A stretch of DNA of 64,000 nt from Fratercula arctica (taxonomy: Eukaryota; Chordata; Aves; Charadriiformes; Alcidae), in the NCBI GenBank assembly GCA_947846985.1, contig CANTUZ010000002.1:133509889-133573888 (forward strand). The letters are read 5' to 3'. Both the position numbers and the translations under genes were made by a program. The notes beneath the pieces are model-generated. The model had not been told where the DNA came from. It was given only the letters and a program-made list of their open reading frames with translations, and made no database searches. Shown one piece after another: positions 48,050-59,900 of the stretch; position 1 is the first letter of the stretch; every line of letters starts with the position of its first letter.

Positions 48050-49763
48050 AGATAAAGCCTGGGATGAGCAGGAGTTTTGTTTGCTATGTTTTCACTTTGT
48101 TTTCTGTATTTTCTTTACTCTTTGGTTTTCACCCCTAAAAATCCAGCCTTTGCTTCCCTTCTGATTTGTGGGTCAGTCACGGCAATGTGTGAAGCTGTAT
48201 TGATGTTAGTATAACTCACAGAAAATTTAATTCCACGGCCTTGCCAGAGCCTAACCAAGGCTGTCGGGGCTGTCACGGCATGGATGGATAGGATGGCTCA
48301 AGGAAAATCATTCTCATAATTGGTGGTGGTAATTCATTAGGTGAACCCTTCTTTCTGCGTCAATGTTGGATCGCAGCCCCAGCCTGTGTGTGGTGACAAT
48401 TTCAGGGGAAGATGAAGGCTTGGGGTCCTGCTCACACGTAGAGAAGAGCTCCACCAAGGGAAGGGCTGAACCTGCCAAACCCTAACCCTGAGGTTTCATC
48501 TGCCACTAAGCTGTGCCTGGTGGCCTCACCCATGGGTGGGCATCCTCCACCCCAGTGCTCAGCAGCGCTGTTCTCCTGGAGATGGAAAGGCGACCGCCCC
48601 AAAAACATGCCAGATGCTCCTTCTTCCCTCCTTCCCACTCCTTGCTCCTGTAAGCACATCTGTCAAAACAAGCAACCAGAACAACCAACCAGCCTTGAAT
48701 TGTACAAACAGCAGGGTCAAAGTTGGTTGGAAACTCACCCAGGAGTGAGTTTCTGGGGTGGGAAGTAGCAGAGCAGCTGTGGAAGAGCAGCAGCCTCTCC
48801 AGATGGCTCAGCAGGAGCCCAGGGAGGATGTGTCCATGGCCTTAGCGCACTGTATCTATCTTGACCTTGGAAATCATCTTAGCTATAGACCTCTCCCACT
48901 CATGTGCATTGTATGTGCAGCTTTCAGCAACGGGATAAAAATCCGGAGGACTAACAGATTTATCAAGTCATGCTTTAGTCCTATCACTGCCAAGAGACAC
49001 GGCGAGAGGGTTTGTCAGCCTGTCCAGCTTCCAACTGCTGGCACGTATGGCAGGAGCAACAAAAGCACTCTGCCATGCTGCCTCTGCATGGCCCTCACCC
49101 AGCCAGCTGTGGTGCACAGCTCCCACCCACAGAGGACAAGTGGGAGTCACCTGAAATCCTTCCTTGTCCTAACAGCCGAGGCTAAACAAGACAGCCTGAT
49201 GTGCATGGTCACCGCTGCCTTTACCCCATCGGGGGTCTCAGACGGACAGTATCCAGGCACAGAGAGGAGACCTTCACCACGTCCTCTAAACAGAGCCCCG
49301 AACAGAGATCTCAAAGACATAGACCGCAGCTATCTGGATGTGGCTAACTTCAAGGGTGAGCCCTGACCAAAGTCAGGGGGATTCAACCGACCAGCCTGAT
49401 CCTGCACACCATCCCAGGTCTCCTTAGGTGACTTGGGATCAGCGGTGCCCACAGACACAAGACTCTGGGGGGTAAACATTAACAACTGCAAGGCAGCTTC
49501 TGCTCACCACTGCCTACAGGGCCTCAGCAGACAGAAAACAGCAGGTGCATTAAGCTCCAAAATAAGATCATAACATGCTGTAAATTAAAATACGCTCAGT
49601 TCTCCGCGTACAATCAAATAAAGAACGATGCATGGAAAACAATGGGGGCTCACATTCATCTCCGGATGATCATTCACAGGATGCACAACAATACAATTTC
49701 ACACACAGAAATCAAAGAATCTCTCTGAAGTGAAAGATCTGCTCTTTCTGGATGTTGGTTTGT

Positions 49764-49790
49764 TGTTTTGTTTTGTTTTGTTTTGTTTTT
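49764..49790 (+). repeat. (TTTTG)n microsatellite
   Basis: Five to six TTTTG units follow a short GTTTGTT lead-in. An AATAAA follows immediately (49792-49797) but without an evident transcript. Confidence 0.9.
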
Positions 49791-50099
49791 CAATAAAGAT
49801 TTCCAATGTGCTGAAACCGTTTATAATAATAATTGGGTGGAAAAAAAAGTCTCTGGGAAATTATTGGCATGAACTTTCAAGGCTCTAAATTAAGGCCAGC
49901 CTAATTTTCCAATTAGGTAGCTTGATAGGCAAGATGACATGTGCAGAGTAGAAGGGCAGGCTCTAAACGGCATTTTTATGAACATTTCTCATGCCTGCAG
50001 CAGCCTTTCTATACCCAACAGCTGAGGAGTGCACTTTCCCATGCCGTCAGGGGTGAGGAGGTTACGACTCCAGCATTGTGCCCCTTGTTTTTCACACAA

Positions 50100-50700
50100 G
50101 AACCCGGCGCGCCGCAGCTCGCTTGAAAGGGTCCAGCGCCCCGGAGAGGGGCGGGAACCACCCCCCCGCCCCCCACCCCGCCGTGTGCTCCCCCCCCCAC
50201 CCCGGCACACAGTGCTGGCTCCCCTGCCTGCCCCCCGGCTCCCTGCCTGCCCCCCTGCCTGCCCCGCGCCCACCGCTTGCGCGGGCAGCTCAGTTTAACC
50301 CGCCATTGAGGCGGACGACCGGCAACGCTAATTGGGACGAGGATGGGGAGGATGGGGAGGATGGGGGGGGGGGGGGCGGGCAACCTTTTTCAGAGTCGGT
50401 GAGTCGGTAAATGAAACTTCAGCTCCCCGGTGATCCAGCGTGTGCAAAGAAGCCGCGGCCCGCGGTGCAAAGGGCACGGCTGAAAGATTTTGACCGACGC
50501 TGCTCTTTCACAGCTCGAGCTGTCGGGCGGCCGCCCGCCTTCGCCAGCTCCGGCTCTCGCCTCCCCGCTGCTGGCCCAGCGGAGGGGAACCCGCAGCACT
50601 GGGGGGACGATAACGCAGCCGTCCTGAGCTTGCTGAAGACCCTGCTGGCCCAAATGCAGCGGTGGTCTTCTGGGAGCAAACAGGAACCCGAATCGGCGCG
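50100..50700. promoter_or_regulatory. isolated CpG-rich block (candidate unannotated promoter)
   Basis: CpG-dense sequence begins at AACCCGGCGCGCCGCAGC (50100-50117), passes a C-rich tract (about 50160-50270) and a G-rich tract (about 50341-50385), and remains CpG-rich to about 50700. It resembles a CpG-island promoter 6 kb beyond the end of MRPS28. A 123-codon open frame (50411-50782, plus) begins inside it but is not recognised. The start of a non-coding RNA is one possible explanation. Confidence 0.45.
50341..50385 (+). repeat. GGATGGGGA repeat and G-run, potential G-quadruplex
   Basis: Three GGATGGGGA-like units are followed by about 13 G and CGGG. Many runs of four G in 45 bp easily meet the G-quadruplex pattern. 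Confidence 0.8.
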
Positions 50701-51510
50701 AGCCTCTCAATCACAGACAGCAAACTCTGGCCCTCGAGAGACAATGAAATCACACGCCAATGCCTGCTCAGCGCTTACGTGATCCTGAGCAAAGCACGCC
50801 AGGCCAATTTAAATGTCCTTCTCTTCTGAAGCAATTCACCAGCTAGACCCATGCTAGCTTGCAACAAGCTGGGGGAGCTCACGCAAGGGCTTTGGGAGGC
50901 GGGGAAGGCGGGAGTTAGCAGTGACTAGCAGGAGAGGACATTTAAACACAGGAGTCCACGGACTACCGCCACTCTGAAAAACCCTCCTTGAAGAACAGCT
51001 ATGCCAGCTGCAAGAAGCTTCTGGCAGTCACATTAACAAAATTGCCCTTTAACTTGGTGTAGCTGATGCCAAACTCTGAGCATATGGACACCCTCACTAG
51101 ATTGCACCTGGTGATTTACAGGACCCTGACCGACAGGAAATCTAAGTTGGGCTGAACCTATTCTTGGTTTGCCCATACAGGCAGTAGGAATAAAGCAGGA
51201 GGAACAATACCTTTGGTGGAAGTGGGAGATGGCAGTAGCCACACACAGTAGCCACAGTCCACTTCCACTGCAGGGAAGACCGCGCTGAACAAACAGCACG
51301 CCAGCTGCAAGGATAGGCAGAAGGTACCGATTTCCACCTTTGCCACTTCTGGAGAACCCCATTTCCCTGCAGCCCTTTATCAATTGGATCCCAAAGTGAA
51401 GAACATGCCCACCCAGCTGAGGAGCAGATCATCTCCGTGTCAGGGCACATAGAACCTTTCAAAAACTTAGAGAAAAGAACAGGGTAGCATCAGAAATAAG
51501 ATGTCAACAT
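50701..51510. other. intergenic, no gene recognised
   Basis: This is ordinary unique sequence after the CpG-rich block. No motif or repeat was recognised. Confidence 0.55.
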
Positions 51511-51867
51511 ATCACAGAATCACAGAATGGTTGAGGTGGGAAGGGACCTCTGGAGGTCATCTGCTCCATCCCCCTGTTCAAGCAGGGCCACCTGGTTGCC
51601 CAGGACCATGTCCAGGTGGCTTTTGAATATCTCCAAGGAGGAAGGATCCACAGCCTCCCTGGGCAACCTGTGCCAGTGCTTGGTCACCCTCACAGTGAAA
51701 AAGTGTTTCCAGATGATCACAGAGAATCACCTGTGTTTCAGTTTGTGCCCACTGCCTCTGGTGCTGTCACTGGGCACCACTGGTGTCCTCCTTCAGGCCC
51801 TTTTTGAAGATAGGAGTGACATTTGCTTTTTTCCAGTCCTCAGGCACCTCTCTTGGTCACCATGACC
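51511..51867 (-). mobile_element. CR1 LINE, 5'-truncated and internally deleted (about 357 bp)
   Basis: The 3' terminus is at 51511-51530 (ATCACAGAATCACAGAATGG on the plus strand). On the minus strand, HWHRLPREAVDPSSLEIFKS followed by HLDMVLGNQ is still readable (about 51676-51590). From about 51790 the sequence jumps to a more N-terminal reverse transcriptase region (plus-strand TTTGAAGATAGGAGTGACAT and CAGTCCTCAGGCACCTCTC). An internal piece is therefore missing. Confidence 0.93.
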
Positions 51868-54800
51868 ATTCATGTTCAAAGTGATGCCCATATACTCATT
51901 TGTGAGGCAGGTCAGGACATACTGTGAACGCTCTTGTCTGGTGTCTCTGTATGTTTTGGTAGTTGGCACATTAGATCATGGCCTTCAACTTCAGTTAGTT
52001 TCGTGTCTTATTTGTATTCGATTTAGTCATTTTGAAGGGAAAATGACAACTCCTCTCCCTGGGAAGAGAAGCATTACGCCCTTAACTCTCTTCTCCATCC
52101 TAATGGACTGAGACCATGAAATACCACTTAAGTTCCCGTATGTGCCATGTCTTAAGCACAAACCAGGTTTGAGGCTGAGAAGACAAGCAAAGATGGAACC
52201 AACCGAGCTGCTGTTACGTGAAGAGAAGGCAGTCAAAGGGGAACTGCCAGCTAACAGAGGTAATTATTTCACATAGCTCTTTGATTTCTCATTGAAGTCA
52301 TGAGAAAAAGAAAAAAATCAAGAAAAAAAAAACCCAACACAAAGACCTTTTTCGCTACTTTAGATGTCAACGTTTTTAACATAATTTAAATAAATTGCCA
52401 CTTTCAGAAGTTAACCCAAAGCTGCAGAGTGACTACAGCATCCAAAGGGTTCCTTGGATGGATTAACCCATTTGGGAAGCATCACTCTTGGCTGTACTTG
52501 ACACCCAGGCTGCTCCAGATGGGCGGCAACGTTAACGAATGGCTGATTGCCTCGTTAGAGCCGCCCTGCAGTGAGGGCATCAGCCTGCTTAACCCTGATT
52601 GAACACGACACAACCCAGAAGGAAACAAGAACACTTCAAGAGTATTTAAAAACTTACTGATGTTCCCCTAATGCAGTCATACAAGGGATAATATTTATTT
52701 TGGGTTACGGCCAGATGACAATGTAATAACCTCATTTGGGCAGTCTAGACCCTTCATATTGTGATAAATGCTTCCCCAGAATGCATAATTTACTAAAAGA
52801 CACATGTAGAGTGCATGCTTGTATCTAGCAGAAATGCTCTCTAGCCAAAACCGAAGATTTGAAAAGTTTTCCCAGCATAAGGGAATAATGCTATCAGAAA
52901 AAAAGCTTGAACAACAATTTGCCTGATTTATAAATGTGACAGTATTAAGAAATGAGGAGGAACCCAAATTTTCCAGAATGCCCTAAAGAAAAGTAAAATG
53001 TGAAGTATTCTTTTCTTTAGAAACGAGCTCGGTGCCAAAGCTTTGGTGGCAAGATGCTAATTTGCTCTCAATAGGGAAGCCTGATTTCAGCATTTCCCTT
53101 TTTCCCCATCTCATCACCCAGAGGCCTGGAATATGACAAGGCAAACAAGCCCAGGGGGTTTTACCAAGTCTTGTTACAGCACATCAGCCACCAAAAGAAC
53201 ATTTAAGTATTTTCCTTTTTCTTCCAAATCTACCTTATGACAAAACTATTTTGCTTTCCAAGTATGCATAGGGTATTTCAATGTTCTGTTTGCAAAATAG
53301 AAGGTAGAATTTTAGAAAAATTTATTAAAGCCTTCATAACAGGAACTGAATAACACAAAAGCCAGAGTATTGCTTCAGCTAAAACCCAAACCAGCTTTGA
53401 TTCAGTTTTTATGAGAGGTAACTTTGCTCATATGCAAAACCCGAAAGCACTACAGACATTCAGGTATAATATTTGGCTGGAGCAAGAAGTGGATGTGGGG
53501 TAGGGCGAAGTTCATGGGCGCTTCACTTACAGGCCGAGAAAACGTCAGTGTCCTTCTAGCAGAACATGTGGAAACGTTTCTTGTTTGTGCAGCAGTGAAG
53601 ATTTGTACCTGCCCAACAGCTACTTGCTACTGAATCGCCCCGCACCCTACTGCCAGCACCCCCAGCCCAGTGGGGATGGTGGGGCTGTGAGGGCAGCCAG
53701 CCCTCCTCCACCTCCTCCTCCTCCTCCACCTCCTCCTCCTCCTCCACCTCCTCCCCCTGCTTAGGATGCGGCCCAGGCTGGTCTCTGAGCACCCAGCGTT
53801 ACATCTCCCAGTGTCAATTTTACTCTATACCGAGCACGAATTACAGCTACGTGAAGTGAATCTGTCACGCTCATCCAGACTTACGTGATAAATTTGTCAG
53901 CTAAAAGACGTGGGCAGCACGCAAAGCAGTACCTCATAGAGGAGGATGGAGAATTGAGTATCTGCTAATGAAGTGGGGTCTGTGCTGTCACCGGAGAGTT
54001 TTCAGAGAAAAATAAACCTTAAAACGCTTTAAAATATCAAGACTCTTGTAGGAAAAACAAAAAACACCTCTGAAAAACAGAGCAAGAAACAAAGACTGAG
54101 ATCTGCTAACACCAAGCATCTTCTCAGCTGCATAATCAAAAAAACGAATTGTGCAAGATTGTCCGTGTGATTTTATCAATTATCTTTGCTCATCTGGTCA
54201 GTGCTTCAAAGTAAGTCAAAATTGCAAAATTTAGAGGGAAACACAGCATAGCATATAGAGAAATTCCTGATTTTGGCAGCCAGATTAACACAGTTGCAGA
54301 ACTTGGCTTACACCAGCCTCAGGACTGTCAGCAAAATGATGGATTTACGCTCATAGCTACAGTCGCGGTACGCTGAATCAGTAGCATTTGTTTGGTTAAT
54401 ATCAGTAATACATATAGTATACTTAAGTGGTAAGAGTATTCCAGGTGGTGGTGCGGGCCAGGCACAGGGCCGCAGGAGCTGCTGGGGTGGCTTTACCTTT
54501 CCTTTATGCTAGTAGAAACAACTCTCCTCATACATGAAATAGGAATCATCTCCGAACAAGAAGTCTGTCGCCTGCACCTGCCCAAGCCAAGGTACATGCA
54601 AGGCCACTCAGGAATCTGAACTATGTGGACAAGGAGACTTCACTGTGCACTGCTGAAGAAGAGCGTGTTGTACATACCCTTGTGGGCGTCTGGCAGCAGA
54701 AAATGCAAAGAGAAGGAGCAAAAAGGCATGTGGCCACAAAGAAAGAGGGAACTCCTGGGGACAGGTGGCAACCAGCAGAAAAGTGTCTGTCTTTGTTATT

Positions 54801-56700
54801 CTTCTGTCTGGACAGTGCCAGAAATACCTGTTTGCATTATCAGTTTCTCCTCTGATAAAAGATTGGAGTAAAAGATGAGAATAGTCTTATAGACACAGGG
54901 CCATGCAATAATGCCATCGTGGTTGTTCAGTAATGAGCAACACTGGTGGTTCCTTACGTTGCATTAGGGACATGTAGTCTACACATATTCTTGGCATATG
55001 TAGGTATTACATATATGAAACACAACCCCAACAGCCCACCACAAAGACATTTCAGAATTCCCTGCTCTACCATGGTAATTCCGCATTTGGGAGTGGGACA
55101 GAATTGAGGCAGTGTGTGATGGGCACAGGCTACCCCAAACAGAGTCTCCTCCATGGGCCAGCTCTTGTCTGAACAGTTTAGAGGTCCAATAAATAACTGC
55201 CCTGAAGGTCACCAAAGATGAGCTGGGAGAACAACCGGTTGTCCCAAAGGCCAGAACAGCTAGTGGCAGCCTAAAGCTGTTGAAGGTTCAACCACATGAT
55301 TTGTAAGACTGGATTGGTTTAGGTGAACCTGGGGGTTTCCAAATAAAACACTAAGCTGGATTTGACATAGCAACCACTACAGTCTCCAAAAGCCACTTAT
55401 CTAAAGGTTATCCAGATGAAGATTTGATAAAATCCCTATTTGATACCCTACTGTGAAGTAACTCTTAACCTGCCCCCATAATGTTAACGCATAGATTTCC
55501 TCCCAAATCACTCTTATTTAAGGTTGATCAAGCACGTAGGATGAGTTACGTTTAGCAGTCAGGATTTCTCTTTGATATTTTAAAACCCTTCTGGCTTCTT
55601 AAAAAGGGCTTCTTTTCCTGCTGCAGTGCTAGGATAACTCTTTACCCGGAGGCTAACATCCAATGAAATTCCTGTTCAAACTACTCTAAGATCACTGAGA
55701 TGAATGAGCAAATTGAAGCAACAAAGTAAGCTCATATTGCTTGTTTCCTCTCTCTTCCTTGGATCCCTACTGATTTCAGAAACTAAACTTTAGTTTGCAA
55801 AATTATAAAAGGATCTGCTAAAACATGCCCATTCCCTTCAGGATGATTATGCATTTTCCACATGACTCCTCCTAGTATTTTGGGCAAATAAATACCTTAT
55901 ATTAAAAATACGCTCCTTGACATATCATGCATGAGATGCATTTTGGAGACTACCTGTAGCAGCTGATGCCTGCACTACGCCTCTCTTCTCAGTATTGCAA
56001 AAGGGCAAAGGTAGGAAAGGAGTTTCCTTTTGTCAAGTTTTTGCAGATCGCAAATGGCTGTCCAGAATTCAGACTTGGATATATCAGAAATCAAAAGAAA
56101 TGCTCTCTGATAGCAAATGCTCCAAAAAAGGTATTGGAAACAGCACTGAATGATTTTTTGGTTGTGCATTCAAACACCCATTATATGTATCTTAAATATA
56201 CTTACAGAAACCTAAGACCTACACTTGGAGCGCGACATTGAAATAGTTTCTTTTCATTTATATGAACAACCAGAGAAAATTTATTAACATGCATTGAAAA
56301 TGAGAGCTCCAATTAAAGCAAAGAATTATCTCTAGTTCTTCATGCAGGTGGAGATAAAAGCACGATGTGTTATAACAGAGATTAAAACCAATATCCGCAG
56401 TAAACATTCTGCACTGCAACCTGGAAATCAGGAACCCTTGACGTTGTTCTGTATGAACCACCATACTGGAAGGAGCACCACGAGAGCAAGCTTTGGACTT
56501 CCTCCATGGAACTACAATGTCTTAGACCAACACCCCTTTGGGATGTAAAGACGAACTCTGGAATTCTTGATGTAAGAATATGCAAGTATTCAACTAACAT
56601 TACTTACAAAAGCTCAGTTAACCTTTCACATTTAAATCTAAAGGCAAAGAGCTAGAAAGATGAGTGAATAAAAATGGAGCAAGAATCAGGTAAGATGTGC
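51868..56700. other. intergenic, no gene recognised
   Basis: This 4.8-kb stretch between the last CR1 fragment and the end of MRPS28 has no recognisable gene. A compound CTC/CCA repeat is at 53699-53757. AT-rich sequence dominates. Confidence 0.6.
53699..53757 (+). repeat. CTC-rich minisatellite with 18-bp period
   Basis: CTCCTC triplets are interrupted by CCA exactly every 18 bp (the A is at 53710, 53728 and 53746), showing a duplicated 18-bp unit inside a triplet repeat. On the minus strand it would encode a periodic acidic EEEEEV peptide, but there is no sign of a gene. Confidence 0.9.
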
Positions 56701-56709
56701 TTATTGTCT

Positions 56710-56750
56710 TTTATTTACATAAACAAACAGACAGAAACTTTTCATTTATT
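56710..56750 (-). terminator. MRPS28: MRPS28 polyadenylation signals
   Basis: On the minus strand, canonical AATAAA hexamers lie at 56750-56745 and 56715-56710, about 67 and 102 nt beyond the MRPS28 stop codon. Either would give a short 3' UTR of roughly 90-130 nt. Which one is used cannot be told from sequence. Confidence 0.7.
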
Positions 56751-56816
56751 TCCTGAGCAAACATTCCATTTGTATAATTTGCAATAGAGCACAAAGTGCA
56801 TTTTTTTACACAAAAT

Positions 56817-56970
56817 TTACCCCTTTTGCTTTGCTTGCTTGCTTTCTGCGAGCCCTAAAAGCACCGCATCGGCTTCCAGCAATGTTGTATCAGTTGTTGC
56901 ACCCAAGAACCTAGACGTGAGTTCAAGATCCAGCAGCCTCAGGCGCACTCGGGTTCCTCTCTGATATTTT
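56817..56970 (-). CDS. MRPS28: MRPS28, last coding exon (mitochondrial small ribosomal subunit protein, S1-like / bS1m)
   Basis: The minus-strand acceptor TTTTCTTCACAG (AG at 56972-56971) is followed by an exon of one phase base and 50 codons plus TAA (56819-56817). The peptide begins [20 protein letters not shown] and continues with [20 protein letters not shown]. This is the highly conserved C-terminal part of MRPS28, which lies in the mitoribosome 28S subunit and carries an S1-like OB fold. The C-terminal tail [10 protein letters not shown] is Lys/Gln-rich and appears shorter than the human one, from memory. The exon starts in phase so that the preceding exon supplies GA of a Glu codon. 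Earlier exons were not found and must lie beyond position 64000. Gene order next to HEY1 on the same strand matches amniote synteny. Confidence 0.95.
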
Positions 56971-59900
56971 CTGTGAAGAAAAGGGGAGAGGGGGAAGAAG
57001 GTAAGCTTTGTTAAGTGATGGTCTTGCATCTCCTAAGGCTTCAGCCCCATAAAAACCCAACGTGCTGCAATGCAAGTCCAACACTGTTGTAATGCATCCG
57101 CACTAGAACTGGTGGGACACACTCTGTACCACCACAGAGCCAACCTCTGTTGATAAGAGTCCTGCCCATGGAAGAGCAGACACCATGACATCCTGCTGAG
57201 GGAATGCAGGCTCGAGAGAAAAGCAGTTATTATATAGGAAACTATTTGCATCTTCCATCAAAATATTTTACTGTATCATCTGCTATCATGCACACAATTA
57301 TCTGCAGGACAACATATCATTAAAGGGGAGGACAAGTCCTCATTAGATCACTGGTGACATTGCTATTATCAAAACAGCATAATGCCAGCTAACTATGGTT
57401 TATATTTCCAACCCTGGGCCTCAGGCAAGGGAACTTCTCTTATCCCCTCCTCCAAAGAGGTGGTATCATCTGCAAGTTTTTTACCACATATAATTAAAAA
57501 GAACCCTCACAACTATTGTAATGAAACATGCCGCCTAAGGGGTTGGGGTTTATTGTTTTATGCTTTTTTTTCTTTCTTTTTCCTTTTAAGTCAGACGATG
57601 CCAGCATTCAACATATTTTAAAAACAGACCCTGTGTCATGGGGGTCTGCCAAATGCCAAATTAGCAAAATTTCTGAAATACTAGCATCTTTTATAATGCA
57701 CCTGGAGAGCTACCGATCGAAGTCCAGCAATAAACCTGAGAATTATTCTTTGGGAAGTTCAAGCCGTACCCATTTTTTTCTAGTCAAAGCATAAAGAGTT
57801 GAAGATGCCTCAAGCTTGACCACCTTGAGCAAAAGCAGAAGCAAGTTTGAAACATTCTCCAGTGACAGACTGGAGAAAATGTCGCAGGGAAATCTGGTTG
57901 AAGGCATTCCCACCTTGCTCATTTTCACCTTCAGCCTGGGCAGACAATCTTTACAGTCTGAAAACTGTTTGCCAGCATGGAGCAAAACAGAACTGGGTTC
58001 CAACTTTCTTCAGCATAACAAAACAAGATCCTTTTGGAAAACAACCAATGTTTACATTGTAAGAAAGGACGCTGGGCTTGCTTTTTTTTTTTTTCCCCCA
58101 TTTTCTGTCAATTCTGTCTAACATTAACTTCCTGTGGCTCCTGGTTAATCCTGGGTAGAATACTTGATTATGTTACAAACTGCAAAGGAAGACCATTTGA
58201 TTCCTCCACTCTGAGCAAGTAGCTTCGCTGGGTACTTCAGCGAGCAAGGTTTCTGCCCACGCTCATCCCAATGAATCCTGTGATGATCTGCATGAATCAA
58301 CATGGTGGAAAAATTGCACGTTTTCTTAAAAACATGAAACTGAAGCCCTTCATCTGCCCAAAATGCAAGTAACCACCTACCAAAGCCAGAGAAGAGCTGA
58401 TGTTTGGTTGTTACCTGCATAGCTGGAAAAGATCAATTCTGTCTCTTTATAAAAATAAATACTTGCATTTTAATTGTTTCAACTTGCAATTCAACAGTTT
58501 CACAATTGATGACAGTAATTCATGAAAGCTAACGTGCAACATTTCAGAGGAGCAAGGCAAGGGCAAAACAAAATTAAAAGACAATGCGAAAGATCTTAAA
58601 AACAGATGGTATTCTCCAGGATTTGTTACACTTATTTAAAAGACGAGGTTCTCCAAAGAAGTCATCATGGTTTGAGCTAAGAAGGGGTATGAAGAGGAAA
58701 GTTCCTCACTCCTTCCAGCAGCCAAAAGCTGAACCTTAAATGAAGACGCCAGCTGACTAATGATTTTAGCCATTTGCGTATATGGGAGAAATCTACAGAA
58801 AATTCTTTAGCATGAACCCAGCCTCTCCCTAACTGACAGCCGCAGGCTAGATGGGTTGTCTTAGCATCCAACCATAAAGTTATCCTGATCCTTAATACTG
58901 TTTTTAGCCTAAATTATCAGACTTTTCTGCTTTTACCAATGTGTATTAGGAGTGGGTGGGGCATGAGAAAAGATAAATTTAAAAAAATAAAAAAGAGAGA
59001 GAAACTAGTTTTTGAGTGAAGGCAAAAGAAGAGGCAGAGAAAGATAACTGAGATGGAGAAATAGCCTATGGAAACAGAAAAGAGGGAGCTGACATCCTAC
59101 AACGAGAAAAAACGTGGCTTGGGAATATATGAAAGAGAATAAATGGTAAAGCAGGTGATGAGAAAGCACTGAAGACACTGTAGGCAAAGAGTGTAGAAAT
59201 GAAGGAAACGGTACACAGCGTAGAGCCAAAGAAGAGGAAAAAGTCTCTGAAAAGTAAAGACTGCATGAAAGTGTTATAGCTTGAGTGACACTAAACTCAG
59301 ATCTTGTAAACGGCAACATTCTGTGCTGCTTTCAGAAAGACGAAGGACGCATTTTAAATCTAATAAAACACAATACTATAAGTAGTGGTTCCGTGACAAA
59401 TTTTAAAGACCAGCAATCCTTCCGCCTTTTCCTTCTCTCCTTTCTCCTAGAGGAAACGCAGCTCACCAGTAACGGAAAGCAGGATGCTATTGTGAAAACT
59501 GGCCTCAGGGTCTAACACTTCTCTACAGAAGATCGAACGGAACAAGGTTATACTGAATTGGAAGTCTTCTGCCTATTCAACAGCGCAGAGTAGCAAAGAT
59601 ATTAAGTTCCACCTTTGTCATTGAAATACAAAATATTACCTTCATGATGCAACAGCTCCTTTTGGGCTGGTTGCTAGACTACAGTGGCAAGTGTTGTGCA
59701 AGTGAATAGATGAAACTATTTTTTCCTAATTACAAAGACTTTGCTCATTGTACAGTTTGCAGAGAACTTTGCTCAAATTTCCAGATGCAATTTAGCATAT
59801 ATTTGTAATACAAAATCCAAGCAATTGTATTTTCGTAAGAAGCACCACAATCTTCAGTGCTGGTTCCGTAACTCAAACAGATTCCAGATCCTTTAACCAA

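Larger units (their letters stand above)
47468..50099. other. intergenic, no gene recognised
   Basis: It contains the 30-bp minisatellite (47968-48049) and a (TTTTG)n repeat (49764-49790). Open frames at 47583-48164 (193 codons) and 48758-49366 (202 codons) on the plus strand have no recognisable domains. The first runs through the minisatellite and gives a repeated peptide, which argues against a real protein. Confidence 0.55.

Noticed and set aside
47583..48164. 193-codon plus-strand frame
   Set aside because: It is extended by the 30-bp minisatellite, whose length keeps frame, and has no conserved features.
48758..49366. 202-codon plus-strand frame
   Set aside because: No recognisable domain, start context or transcript signals. 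It may only reflect moderate GC content.
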